From Streptococcus lactarius (GTDB taxonomy: Bacteria > Bacillota > Bacilli > Lactobacillales > Streptococcaceae): a stretch of DNA of 64,000 nt. Positions 34,083-43,700 of this stretch are shown here, in pieces (position 1 is the stretch's first letter; every line of letters begins with the position of its first letter). The stretch covers positions 147,889 to 211,888 of the forward strand of contig NZ_MRXX01000007.1 in assembly GCF_016642265.1 (NCBI RefSeq). The letters run 5' to 3'. Below the pieces are notes generated by a model. It had not been told where the DNA came from, did no database searches, and worked only from the letters and a program-made list of their open reading frames with translations. The translations under genes and the position numbers were made by a program.

Positions 34083-34111
34083 ATTATACAATTTTTTTCT
34101 GTTTTTTTCAA
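34083..34111 (-). promoter_or_regulatory. Promoter of the rnjB-estA unit
   Basis: TTGAAA, 17 bases, TATAAT on the minus strand, about 95 bases upstream of the rnjB start. Confidence 0.75.
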
Positions 34112-34128
34112 AAACACGCCCTAGCAAA

Positions 34129-34161
34129 AAGCCTCCTCATCTGAACCAGATGAGAAGGCTT
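34129..34161 (-). terminator. Terminator downstream of the 180-aa unknown gene
   Basis: A 14-base stem with one G-U/mismatch position (34129-34142 with 34148-34161) and U5 on the minus strand; it may also act on the plus strand. Confidence 0.88.
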
Positions 34162-34193
34162 CTAGGCGCCTATCTTTAGGGGGAAAAGACCCT

Positions 34194-34736
34194 CTAAAGA
34201 TGATAATCCCCCCGCTTATTTTCAATGATTCGCATCGCAGCCTTGATCACATGAAACTTACTGAGCAATTCCTCAAGACGCTTAAAATTGCGCTCACTCA
34301 ATTGACCCGTCTTCACCGCTTGAGAGAGATGATAAAAGTCATCTAAATCATCCTCAATATTTTCAAACAGTTCCTTGGCTTCCTTGAGTCGGTAGCGATT
34401 GAGCAAATGGGTGAGATCCTTTTTAAAGTCAGAGACATTGCTTTCATGAATGTCTGTATAAGCCTCGTCTTCCTCACTGTTTTCCTGGTAGTTCACTGCC
34501 TTAAAGCAAGTGATAAATTCTCGGCTTTTGATGTTACAGACAAAGATGACACCATCACTCGATACATAAGTTTTTGTATCAGCAGGTTGGAGCACATCAC
34601 TCTCATAAGGCGAGAGAGAGGGCAGGTGTTGATTGATCCAACGTTTCAGGTGTTGATCATCCACTCCAAAGCGCTCCAACGCTCTCTTTCTAAAATGATC
34701 TCTGCAACTGTAGTCTTGTGCATACGACAACCCCAT
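34194..34736 (-). CDS. Unknown soluble protein behind a structured leader RNA
   Basis: I do not recognise this 180-aa protein. It has no signal peptide or membrane segment. The N-terminal half (about 1-85) contains HFRKRALERFGV followed by short beta segments ending SDGVIFVCNIKSREFITCFKAV, a layout that loosely recalls small RNase-like/DUF4258-type folds; this is only a resemblance. The C-terminal half (about 95-175) is acidic and helical (Leu heptads, ENIEDDLDDF, then ERNFKRLEELLSKF). It has a strong AGGAGG site and its own terminator. Its 435-nt leader contains the RNA element described at 34772-35171. Gene and RNA look like one unit. Confidence 0.75.
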   Translation of the reverse strand: MGLSYAQDYSCRDHFRKRALERFGVDDQHLKRWINQHLPSLSPYESDVLQPADTKTYVSSDGVIFVCNIKSREFITCFKAVNYQENSEEDEAYTDIHESNVSDFKKDLTHLLNRYRLKEAKELFENIEDDLDDFYHLSQAVKTGQLSERNFKRLEELLSKFHVIKAAMRIIENKRGDYHL

Positions 34737-34771
34737 CCTCTCACCTCCTTTTTGAGTTTGCGAATAGGAAG

Positions 34772-35171
34772 GGCCTCCAGTCTTACGGGACTAGAGGCCA
34801 GGTCTGTTTTTCCGACATGGTGCCATTAACCTTTCGGCTAATACAACAATGTTTTTTGACGTTTATTTCATGTAATAGTATTTTTGTAAAATACCAGAGG
34901 TTTTCTTTGCAATCCTACATTTCAATAAATGTTCGATTGGACACATTGAAGTTTGAAAACCTTCACAAAAGCTTCTACCAACTATTTCCACGTTTTCTCA
35001 TATGATCCGACAAACTTAGCAGGCTTGCCCGACTGTCCAATCGATTCGATACACAGCCCAACGGCTCTTTTAGAAAAGAGCATCAACAAATGTCAGAAAA
35101 ACAGACCTAAAACGAAGTAACCACTAATAATCTTGATCAGTCATGGTGACCAGTCCCTTCTTTATCCTTCT
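34772..35171 (-). ncRNA. Candidate large structured RNA / leader of the 180-aa gene
   Basis: Complementary arms fold this minus-strand segment: a closing helix of 19 pairs (34800-34818 with 35090-35108); a 10-bp helix (34934-34943 with 35034-35043); a 7-bp helix (34899-34905 with 34955-34961) that crosses the previous one as a pseudoknot or alternative; hairpins at 35064-35081, 34878-34894 and 34826-34841 (GAAA tetraloop); and an 11-bp hairpin at 34772-34799. In three helices the only non-Watson-Crick pair is a G-U on the minus strand, which would be a mismatch on the plus strand. It does not match tmRNA, RNase P RNA, SRP RNA or 6S RNA as I know them. No U run follows the last hairpin, so it may be cotranscribed with the gene. 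Confidence 0.6.
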
Positions 35172-35177
35172 ATTTAT

Positions 35178-35206
35178 ATTATACGTCTCCTTCTTCTCTT
35201 TAGCAA
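35178..35206 (-). promoter_or_regulatory. Promoter of the structured RNA and 180-aa gene
   Basis: TTGCTA, 17 bases, TATAAT on the minus strand; predicted transcript start near 35171. The stretch 35207-35342 beyond it is AT-rich and I see nothing else in it. Confidence 0.65.
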
Positions 35207-35342
35207 GCGATTCCACCTGAAACTAGTTTCTATTTTTATACGGTTTTTTAAAGCACTATTTATAAGAGTTCTCCCTTTTATAAAGCACCCCGTTCAATCC
35301 ATATAGTATATTTATAAGCTATCATTTGTTTTTTAGAAAATA

Positions 35343-35637
35343 AAAAGGAAGTAGAACGACGAAGCATTCATAAATCATATTGCTTCTGTCCTACTCCCTA
35401 TTTTGACTGTATCCGCTACGCCCTTTGTATCTTAGCAGAATGCGACAGGACGAAGGTGGATCGATACCATCCACCTGAGGAGTTAGTGAGTCGTGTAGGC
35501 AAGGTACCATAGTACTTGCCGTTACACGAATTGAACACGCCCTAAATGCTGTGTGAAAAAGATAAATTCTCTTGCGAGCATGGCTCACTACAAGAATTTC
35601 CTATTTTCACCTTGCATTTTACGGGCTTTGTATCTTA
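35343..35637 (-). repeat. Modular intergenic repeat, copy 2 (starts at the ABC ATPase stop codon)
   Basis: The same element as at 31286-31479, again beginning with the stop codon of the preceding gene. It carries an extra block of about 95 bases (about 35436-35530) between the palindrome and the second TAAGATACAAAG box. The extra block holds two hairpins: GGTGGAT...ATCCACC, and CGTGTA-GCAAG paired with CTTGC-TACACG. The last hairpin (35349-35397) is a decayed version of the copy-1 terminator, with a partial U run. Confidence 0.85.
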
Positions 35638-36399
35638 TTCTTTCTCAAACAATTGATAGTAGTCTGCGATGCTCATTTGAGCTTTTTCTTCTTGGTTGAG
35701 GTCTTGGATGATGTGCCCGTCTTTCATGACAATCAAGCGATTTCCATATTTCAACGCATCTTCCATATGGTGGGTGATCATAAGGGCTGTGAGGGCGTCT
35801 TGTTTCACAAATTCATCTGTCAAAGTCATCAGAGCCTGACTCGTTTTTGGATCCAAGGCGGCTGTGTGTTCGTCTAGTAATAAGAGTTCTGGACGTTTCA
35901 GTGTCGCCATCAACAGACTCAACGCCTGGCGTTGTCCCCCTGAAAGAAATTCAACCGCTGTATCGATATGCTTTTCTAAGCCATTGCCGATCTTAGCAAG
36001 AACTGTTTGAAACTCTTCTTTATAGCTCGCCAAATGACGCGGAATCAAGCCCCGTTTTTCTCCACGGAACTTTGCTACCAAGAGGTTTTCAGCTACTGTC
36101 ATCCGAGGTGCTGTTCCCATTTTTGGATCTTGAAAGACCCGTGATAGATACTTGGCTCTCTTTTCAGGAGAGTAATTGGTCACATCTTCCCCCAGAATAT
36201 AGATCTTTCCACTGCTCACTGGAAGGGTCCCTGCAATCGTATTAAAAAGGGTTGATTTCCCAGCTCCATTGCCCCCCAAAATCGTGATGAAATCATGCTC
36301 TCGAATTTCCAAGGAGACATCATCCAGAATGACTTTTTCTTCATTCATCCCATTGCTCACAGCTTTGGTTACATTTTTTAATTCTACAACTGCTGTCAT
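35635..36399 (-). CDS. ABC transporter ATP-binding protein (TrpXYZ-like family)
   Basis: A 254-aa ATPase with Walker A GGNGAGKST (residues 42-50), signature LSGGQRQ and Walker B LLLLDEHTAALD. With the permease it belongs to the uncharacterised-solute importer family (COG1101/COG4120/COG2984) whose characterised streptococcal and clostridial members are assigned to tryptophan or related amino-acid uptake. It overlaps the permease stop by four bases (ATGA). No substrate-binding protein gene is adjacent. The stop codon is the first base of a repeat element. Confidence 0.85.
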   Translation of the reverse strand: MTAVVELKNVTKAVSNGMNEEKVILDDVSLEIREHDFITILGGNGAGKSTLFNTIAGTLPVSSGKIYILGEDVTNYSPEKRAKYLSRVFQDPKMGTAPRMTVAENLLVAKFRGEKRGLIPRHLASYKEEFQTVLAKIGNGLEKHIDTAVEFLSGGQRQALSLLMATLKRPELLLLDEHTAALDPKTSQALMTLTDEFVKQDALTALMITHHMEDALKYGNRLIVMKDGHIIQDLNQEEKAQMSIADYYQLFEKE

Positions 36400-37262
36400 T
36401 TACTGAATTTCGCTCCTTTCATGATTTTTCCTTTAAAGGTTGGAATCATCAGGCAGATAGCCAAGATCAAGGCACTGAAGATTCGAATGTAACTGGTATT
36501 GATGCCAAGGGCGATCACAGCCCAGATCAAAAATTGGTAGGCGATGGAACCAATTGCAATACTGAGTAGACGCTCCGTCAAGGTGACATTTGAAAAGAGG
36601 ACCTCTCCAATAATAAGGCTAGCAAGTCCAATAACGATGACCCCGATCCCACGTGATGCATCTGCATAGCCTTCTTGCTGGGCCATCAGCGCACCAGAAA
36701 GGGCAATAATTCCATTTGAAATCACCAAACCCATCAGTTCCATTCGGTCCGTATTGATCCCAAAACTTTTCGCCATATCAGGATTATCTCCTGTCGCGAT
36801 ATAAGCTTGGCCTAAGCGTGTATCCAAGAAGAAAATCAAACCGAGAATCACGAGACCCACAAAGATCAAACCAACCAGGATTTCATTGAGGCCACTAGCA
36901 AGGGGAAGAAAGTCTTGGATTTTTTTATAACCCAAAAGCCCCAGATTGGCCCGTTGCATGACAAAGAGAATAACCGAGTTACACGATGTCATCACGAGGA
37001 TCCCCGATAAAAGTGTTGGGATTTTCCCCTTGGTGTAGAGAAGACCGGTCACAAGTCCCGCCAAGCACCCTGCTCCAATGGCAGCTAAGGTTGCCACCAA
37101 GGGATTGACCCCCTTGGTGATCAATGTCACCGCCATCGCTCCTCCCAATGGGAAGGAACCTTCTGTCGTCATATCTGGAAAATCTAGAATTCGGAAGGTC
37201 ATAAAGATCCCCAAACCAAGAATGGCCCAGATCAAGCCTTGTGAAACAATTGAATTAATCAT
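36396..37262 (-). CDS. ABC transporter permease (TrpXYZ-like family)
   Basis: A 288-aa membrane protein with about eight hydrophobic segments and the opening typical of COG4120 permeases (GLGIFMTFRILDFPDMTTEGSF). It is the channel for the ATPase encoded next. In pneumococcus the lipoprotein that binds the substrate is encoded just upstream; here that place is taken by a 320-nt noncoding leader with an attenuator-like terminator. The substrate is therefore unknown. Either the binding protein is encoded elsewhere or this transporter has lost it. Confidence 0.83.
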   Translation of the reverse strand: MINSIVSQGLIWAILGLGIFMTFRILDFPDMTTEGSFPLGGAMAVTLITKGVNPLVATLAAIGAGCLAGLVTGLLYTKGKIPTLLSGILVMTSCNSVILFVMQRANLGLLGYKKIQDFLPLASGLNEILVGLIFVGLVILGLIFFLDTRLGQAYIATGDNPDMAKSFGINTDRMELMGLVISNGIIALSGALMAQQEGYADASRGIGVIVIGLASLIIGEVLFSNVTLTERLLSIAIGSIAYQFLIWAVIALGINTSYIRIFSALILAICLMIPTFKGKIMKGAKFSK

Positions 37263-37580
37263 AGTGTCTCCCTTCGATAATAATAGTTTTATTGTAACAC
37301 AAATATGGAAGAGAGCCTATAAAAAATTCACAATATTTCTTGAATCATCTGCTTTTTCGAAATCAAGAGAATCATACTGAGAAACCGAAGAAAAAAGAAT
37401 TCTGTGAACATTTATAATTATGCAAAAAATAAAGGCCTGCGTTTGTATCACAGACCTTGCTTGAATAGGGTAACTGACGACAATAAGGGTGTGAAGTTCT
37501 TCCACTCCAAACCCTACTCTTTTCCAATTCAAAGCGGATTCATTCCCCTTGTTGCCGGCAGTTTGAAACTTCAAATTGCT
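37263..37580 (-). promoter_or_regulatory. Attenuator-like 5' leader of the ABC transporter
   Basis: A leader of about 315 nt runs from the promoter at 37586-37614. A 9-bp helix (37463-37471 with 37511-37519) enclosing smaller hairpins lies directly before a perfect 10-bp terminator stem. This is the layout of a riboswitch or protein-binding attenuator. I find no T-box consensus (AGGGTGGNACCGCG) and no other RNA family I recognise. Translation starts beyond the terminator, so readthrough is required for expression. Confidence 0.55.
37432..37458 (-). terminator. Intrinsic terminator inside the ABC transporter leader
   Basis: A 10-bp stem AAGGTCTGTG with CGCAGGCCTT (two G-U pairs), 7-base loop, followed by UAUUUUUU on the minus strand; 170 bases upstream of the permease start. 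Confidence 0.85.
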
Positions 37581-37585
37581 TTTCT

Positions 37586-37614
37586 AGTATACTGTTTTAT
37601 CGCCTGCTAGTCAA
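37586..37614 (-). promoter_or_regulatory. Promoter of the ABC transporter operon
   Basis: TTGACT, 17 bases, TATACT on the minus strand, close to consensus. Confidence 0.8.
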
Positions 37615-37697
37615 TGAAAATTTTCTGAAACTAGTTACAGAATTTCTAAAAAATTTTACTATTTACCTGTATATTTTGTTATTTTTTCAATAACAAA

Positions 37698-37725
37698 GAG
37701 GCCCTGCTCTTTCGAGCAAAGCCTC
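37698..37725 (-). terminator. Terminator of the 4114-aa surface protein gene
   Basis: GAGGC-TTGCTC stem around a GAAA loop with a GG bulge, followed by UUUGUUAUU on the minus strand; about 60 bases after the stop codon. Confidence 0.7.
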
Positions 37726-37783
37726 TTCGTCTTGGATCTAAAATTGTCGCCTCATCTACAAAATTGTTGATGTCTCCTCAATT

Positions 37784-40700
37784 TTAGTCTTCACGTTTCT
37801 TGCGTTTTGCAAGTCCAGCAAGTCCAACCATACCAAGTGCAGCACCTAACAATGCAGCTGATACTGATTGTTCTTCACCAGTGTTAGGAAGTCCTGGAGC
37901 CGGTGGAGTTGTTGGTGTTGGTGGTGTTGGAGGAGTCGTTGGTGGTGTTGTTGGTGGCGTTGGAGGAGTTGGCGGTGTTGTTGGTGGCGTTGGAGGAGTT
38001 GGCGGTGTTGTTGGCGGTGTTGTTGGCGGTGTTGTTGGTGGTGTTGGTGGTGTATTAGGCGGTGTTGTTGGCGGAATAACAGTGTTGTTAAACTCTGTAT
38101 CTTCTGGCAACTTAGTAGTAGCCACTAATACCTTACCTTCTTTATTCACCACGATACCAACGGTCGCAACCATCTTATCGTAAACAACGCTAGAATCTGT
38201 ACCACGAATTTCTTCTACATGGTAGAGGTGAGTTCCTTCTTCACCACGTTTGAACTCAAGATTTGAGAAGGTAATCTTACCAGCTGCGTCATTCTTCACA
38301 GTTTCGATCACATTGCCTTTTTCGTCTTTTAGAACGAAGCTGAATTCACCAGCTTTCAATGTGCGTCCTTCCAATTTCTTAGTGAATTGGAATTGTACCT
38401 TAACCGGAAGATTTACAACACGTTTTTCAGTTGGTTTGTTTGGCTTGTTCACTGTCTTATGAGTTGGGTCATATTGGTGAACTGTTTGAGATGCAGTATT
38501 TTCAATGTCCACACCATCTTGTGCACTTTGTTTAATTTCTGCAGGAATTTCAAACTTGTAGTAACGTCCAAAGGCCAACTTAGTTGTGTCGATGACTTGG
38601 GTATTTTCTGCATCACCAAGAGACTTAGTAAGATCTGCTTTAGATGTTGCAGTGATGAGACCATTTTCAAGCTTGATGTCAAACTTAGCTGTTACATCTT
38701 CTCCTGTTATAGAGTCGTATGCTTTAATATCTGCTACGTTGATATTCAAGTTTTCGCTATCATATTTATCTGTCACACCAACAGATTGAATATTGTGTGC
38801 TTCAGTGAATTTAGTTGTATCCAACCATACTTGGTAGTATACTTTATCACCTTTCTTGAGTGTCTTCGTATTGATATTTTGAGCTTCGTTGTTGGCAGTT
38901 CCGTCCGCATATGGGTTGGCATTTGTGTCTGCCACCTTATTCTTCAACTCACTATCATCGTCGAGAAGTTTCACACCTGTAAGATCGAATTTGGATTCGT
39001 TCAAGATGTATTTCTCTGGATTGAAATCAGGAGTTTCTGGAGGACGAACAGTATTGTTGAATTCTTTATCCGCGATTTCGCCAACTTTCGCTACGAGAAG
39101 TTTAGCAGTTCCGTCATGTGAAACGGTTACTGTTACATTCGCTTTCATCGTATCGTAAGTGACAGTTGCGTCTGTTCCCTTCACTTCTTCTACAGTGTAG
39201 TTGTGAACGCCTTCTTGACCCTTCTTGAATTCAAGTTTAGAGAATTTAACGTTACCAGCCGCATCGTTGCTTACTGTTTCAACAACTTTACCTTCTGAAT
39301 CTTTAAGCACGAAGCTGAATTCGTTAGCTTTCAGTTCACGACCTTCCAAACGTTTAGTGAAGTTGAATTCGATGTCAACTGGAACACTATTTACACGTTT
39401 TTCAGTTGGTTTGTTTGGTTTTTCAACCTTCTTAGTTGTTGGGTTGTAGTAGTTCACAACTTGAGCTGCTGTATTTTCAATATCTGCACCACCAGGAACG
39501 TCTGCATTCACTGTTGCTGGAATATCAAATTTATAGTAACGTCCAAACTCGAACTTAGTAGTATCAATGATTTGAGTATTTTCAGCGTCGCCAAGTGACT
39601 TAGTGAAGCCATCTTTCAGGTTAGCTGTAATCACACCGTTAGCGATTGAGATATCGAACTTAGATGTAACATCTGCGCCTGATACTGAATCGTAAGCCTT
39701 GATGTCTGAAGCATTCACAGTCAACTTAGTTTCATCGTAGTCATCTGTGATACCAACTGTTTGGATGTTATCCTTGTTGTTCGCGTCAAATTGAGTAGTA
39801 TCCAACCATACTTGGTAGTAAAGTTTTTGACCACGTTTCACTGACTTAGTATTCAAGTTTTCCAATTCGTTGTTTGATGCATCATCAGCGTAAGGGTTGG
39901 TATTTGTATCCGCAACCTTGTTTGCCAATTCTTTATCATCGTCAACGAGTTTTGTACCTGTTACGTCAAATTTCGCTTCAGAAACAACATATTTTTCAGG
40001 GTTGAACTTAGGTTCTTCTGGAGGACGAACAGTATTGTTGAATTCTTTATCCGCAATATTGCCAACTTTCGCTACGAGAAGTTTAGCAGTTCCGTCATGT
40101 GAAACGGTTACTGTTACATTCGCTTTCATCGTATCGTAAGTGACAGTTGCGTCTGTTCCCTTCACTTCTTCTACAGTGTACTTGTGTACGCCTTCTTGAC
40201 CCTTCTTGAATTCAAGTTTAGAGAATTTAACGTTACCAGCCGCATCGTTGCTTACTGTTTCAACAACTTTACCTTCTGAATCTTTAAGCACGAAGCTGAA
40301 TTCGTTGGCTTTCAGCTCACGACCTTCCAAACGTTTAGTGAAGTTGAATTCGATGTCAACTGGAACACTATTTACACGTTTTTCAGTTGGTTTGTTTGGT
40401 TTTTCAACCTTCTTAGTTGTTGGGTTATAGTAGTTCACAACTTGAGCCGCAGTATTTTCGATATCTACTCCGCCTTTAACGTCCAATTTAACAGTTGCTG
40501 GAATATCAAACTTGTAGTAGCGTCCAAACTCGAACTTAGTCGTGTCAATGATTTGAGTATTTTCAGCGTCGCCAAGTGACTTAGTGAAGCCATCTTTCAG
40601 GTTAGCTGTGATCACACCGTTAGCGATTGAGATATCGAACTTAGATGTAACATCTGCGCCTGATACTGAATCGTAAGCCTTGATGTCTGAAGCATTCACA

Positions 40701-43700
40701 GTCAACTTAGTTTCATCGAAGTCATCTGTGATACCAACTGTTTGGATGTTATCCTTGTTGTTCGCGTCAAATTGAGTAGTATCCAACCATACTTGGTAGT
40801 AAAGTTTTTGACCACGTTTCACTGACTTAGTATTCAAGTTTTCCAATTCGTTGTTTGATGCATCATCAGCGTAAGGGTTAGCGTTTGTATCCGCAACCTT
40901 GTTTGCCAATTCTTTATCATCGTCAACGAGTTTTGTACCTGTTACGTCAAATTTCGCTTCAGAAACAACATATTTTTCAGGGTTGAACTTAGGTTCTTCT
41001 GGAGGACGAACAGTATTGTTGAATTCTTTATCCGCAATTTCGCCAACTTTCGCTACGAGAAGTTTAGCAGTTCCGTCATGTGAAACGGTTACTGTTACAT
41101 TCGCTTTCATCGTATCATAAGTGACAGTTGCGTCTGTTCCCTTCACTTCTTCTACAGTGTAGTTGTGAACGCCTTCTTGGCCTTTCTTGAATTCAAGTTT
41201 AGAGAATTTAACGTTACCAGCCGCATCGTTGCTTACTGTTTCAAGAACTTTACCTGCTGAATCTTTAAGAACGAAGCTGAATTCGTTAGCCTTAAGCTCA
41301 CGACCTTCCAAACGTTTAGTGAAGTTGAATTCCACGTCAACTGGTACGTTGTTCACACGTTTTTCAGTTGGTTTATTTGGTTTTTCAACCTTCTTCGTTG
41401 TTGGGTTGTAGTAGTTCACTACTTGAGCCGCTGTATTTTCGATATCCACACCGCCAGGAACATCAGCTTTAACTGTTGTTGGGATGTCGAACTTGTAGTA
41501 ACGTCCGAAGGCGAATTTAGTTGTATCAATGATTTGAGTGTTTTCTGCATCGCCAAGTGACTTCGTGAAGCCATCTTTAAGAGTCGCAGTAAGCACACCA
41601 TTGTTCACAGCGATATCGAATTTAGAAGTGACATCATCACCTGTTACCGAGTCGTAAGCTTTGATCTTAGTAGAATCAAGTTCCAACTTAGCTTCATCGT
41701 AGTCATCTGAGATTCCTACTGATTGGATGTTGTCCTTGTTAGCTGCGTCAAATTTAGTTGTATCCAACCATACTTGGTAAACCAACTTGTCGCCACGGTT
41801 AACAGTCTTCGTATTGATGTTTTCAGCTTCGTTGTTGGCAGTACCATCCACATATGGGTTGGCATTTGTATCTGCGTACTTATCAGCCAATTCAGAATCG
41901 TCATCAAGAAGCTTGTTATCAGTGATTGAGAATTTCTCTGCATTCAATACATACTTCTCTGGTTGGAACTTAGGTTCTTCTGGAGGAGTTACACGGTTGT
42001 TAAACTCTTTATCAGCAATTGCACCTACAGTTGCTACAAGGGCTTTAGCTGTACCGTCGTGTGATACTGTGATTGCTACAGTTGCTTTCATTGTATCGTA
42101 TGTAACGGTTGCATCTGTTCCCTTCACTTCTTCTACAGTGTAGTTGTAAGTCTTACCAAGATCATCTTTACCAAACTTAAGTTGAGTGAAGTTAACCTTA
42201 CCAGTCGCATCATTCTTGACTGTTTCGACAACATTGCCATCTTTCTTAAGAACGAATGTGAATTCTTGATCTTTCAATTGACGACCTTCAAGAGATTTCG
42301 TGAATTTAAGATCAAGTGGAACTGGAACACTGTTAACACGTTTTTCAGTTGGTTTGCTTGGTTTTTCAACCTTCTTAGTTGTTGGGTTGTAGTAGTTCAC
42401 AACTTGAGCTGCTTTGTTTTCAATATCAGCACCAGCTGCGACATCATCTTTCACTGTTGCTGGGATATCAAATTTATAGTAGCGTCCAAATTCGAACTTA
42501 GTTGTATCGATTACTTGAGTATTTTCAGCGTCGCCAAGTGACTTAGTGAAGCCTGCTTTCAGGTTAGCTGTCAGAACACCATTGTTATCAGAGATATCGA
42601 ATTTAGTTGTTACATCTGCACCAGTAACTGAATCGTAAACCTTGATGTCTGATGCAGTTACAGTCAATTTATCCTTGTCGTAGTTATCTGTGATACCTAC
42701 TGTTTGGATGTTATCTTTGTTGTTTGCATCAAACTTAGTTGTATCCAACCATACTTGGTAGTAAAGTTTAGATCCACGTTCAACTGTCTTGGTATTCAAG
42801 TTTTCAGCTTCGTTGTTGTTTGTATTATCGACATATGGATTGGTGTTTGTTTCACCATATTTATCTGTCAATTCAGAATCGTCATCAACGAGCTTCGTAC
42901 CTGTGATATCGAATTTTGCTTTAGAAACAACGTATTTCTCTGGTTGGAACTTAGGTTCTGTTGGTGGAGTGACACGGTTGTTGAATTCTTTATCGGCAGG
43001 ATCTGTCACGTTTGTGATCAAGGCTTTCGCAGTACCATCGTGACTGACTTTAACCGTTACCACTGCAGCCATTGGGTCGTAAGTGACAGTTGAGTCTGTA
43101 CCTTTCACCTCTGTTACAGTGTAAGTGTAAGTACCTTCTTGACCCTTCTTATATTTAAGGGCTGTGACAGTTTCACCAGCTTTGTTTGTGTAATCAACTG
43201 GTACGAACTTGAAGTTACCGTCTGCGTCGTTGGTTGCCGTTGCGATGACAACATTGTCGCTATCTTTCAACTCGAATGTGAATTCACCAGCTTTCAACGC
43301 ACGACCTTCCAATTTCTTAGTGAAGTTGAATTCTACTGAGATTGGAACACTGTTGACACGTTTTTCAGTTGGTTTGTTTGGTTTTTCAACCTTCTTAGTT
43401 GTTGGGTTGTAGTAGTTCACAACTTGAGCTGCTTTGTTTTCAATATCGGCACCAGCTGCGACATCGTCTTTCACTGTTGCTGGGATATCAAATTTATAGT
43501 AGCGTCCAAATTCGAACTTAGTTGTATCGATTACTTGAGTATTTTCAGCGTCGCCAAGTGACTTAGTGAAGCCTGCTTTCAGGTTAGCTGTCAGAACACC
43601 ATTGTTATCAGAGATATCGAATTTAGTTGTTACATCTGCACCAGTAACTGAATCGTAAACCTTGATGTCTGATGCAGTTACAGTCAATTTATCCTTGTCG

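Noticed and set aside
34718-35005. 95-aa plus-strand ORF across the structured RNA
   Set aside because: No ribosome site, crosses several RNA helices whose G-U pairs support the minus strand, composition not protein-like.
34800-35108. tmRNA, RNase P RNA, or a MITE bounded by 19-bp inverted repeats
   Set aside because: No tmRNA tag/CCA end or RNase P core sequence is seen. The MITE reading stays possible for the ends, but the interior helices with strand-specific G-U pairs favour an RNA; no target-site duplication was seen.
34194-35171. Type III toxin-antitoxin (RNA antitoxin plus RNase toxin)
   Set aside because: The RNA-hairpin-gene order is suggestive, but there are no short tandem RNA repeats and the protein does not resemble ToxN/AbiQ. 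Kept only as a thought.
37263-37580. T-box or leader-peptide attenuator for tryptophan
   Set aside because: No T-box core sequence; the only open frame (37317-37574) starts at TTG without a ribosome site and has no Trp run.
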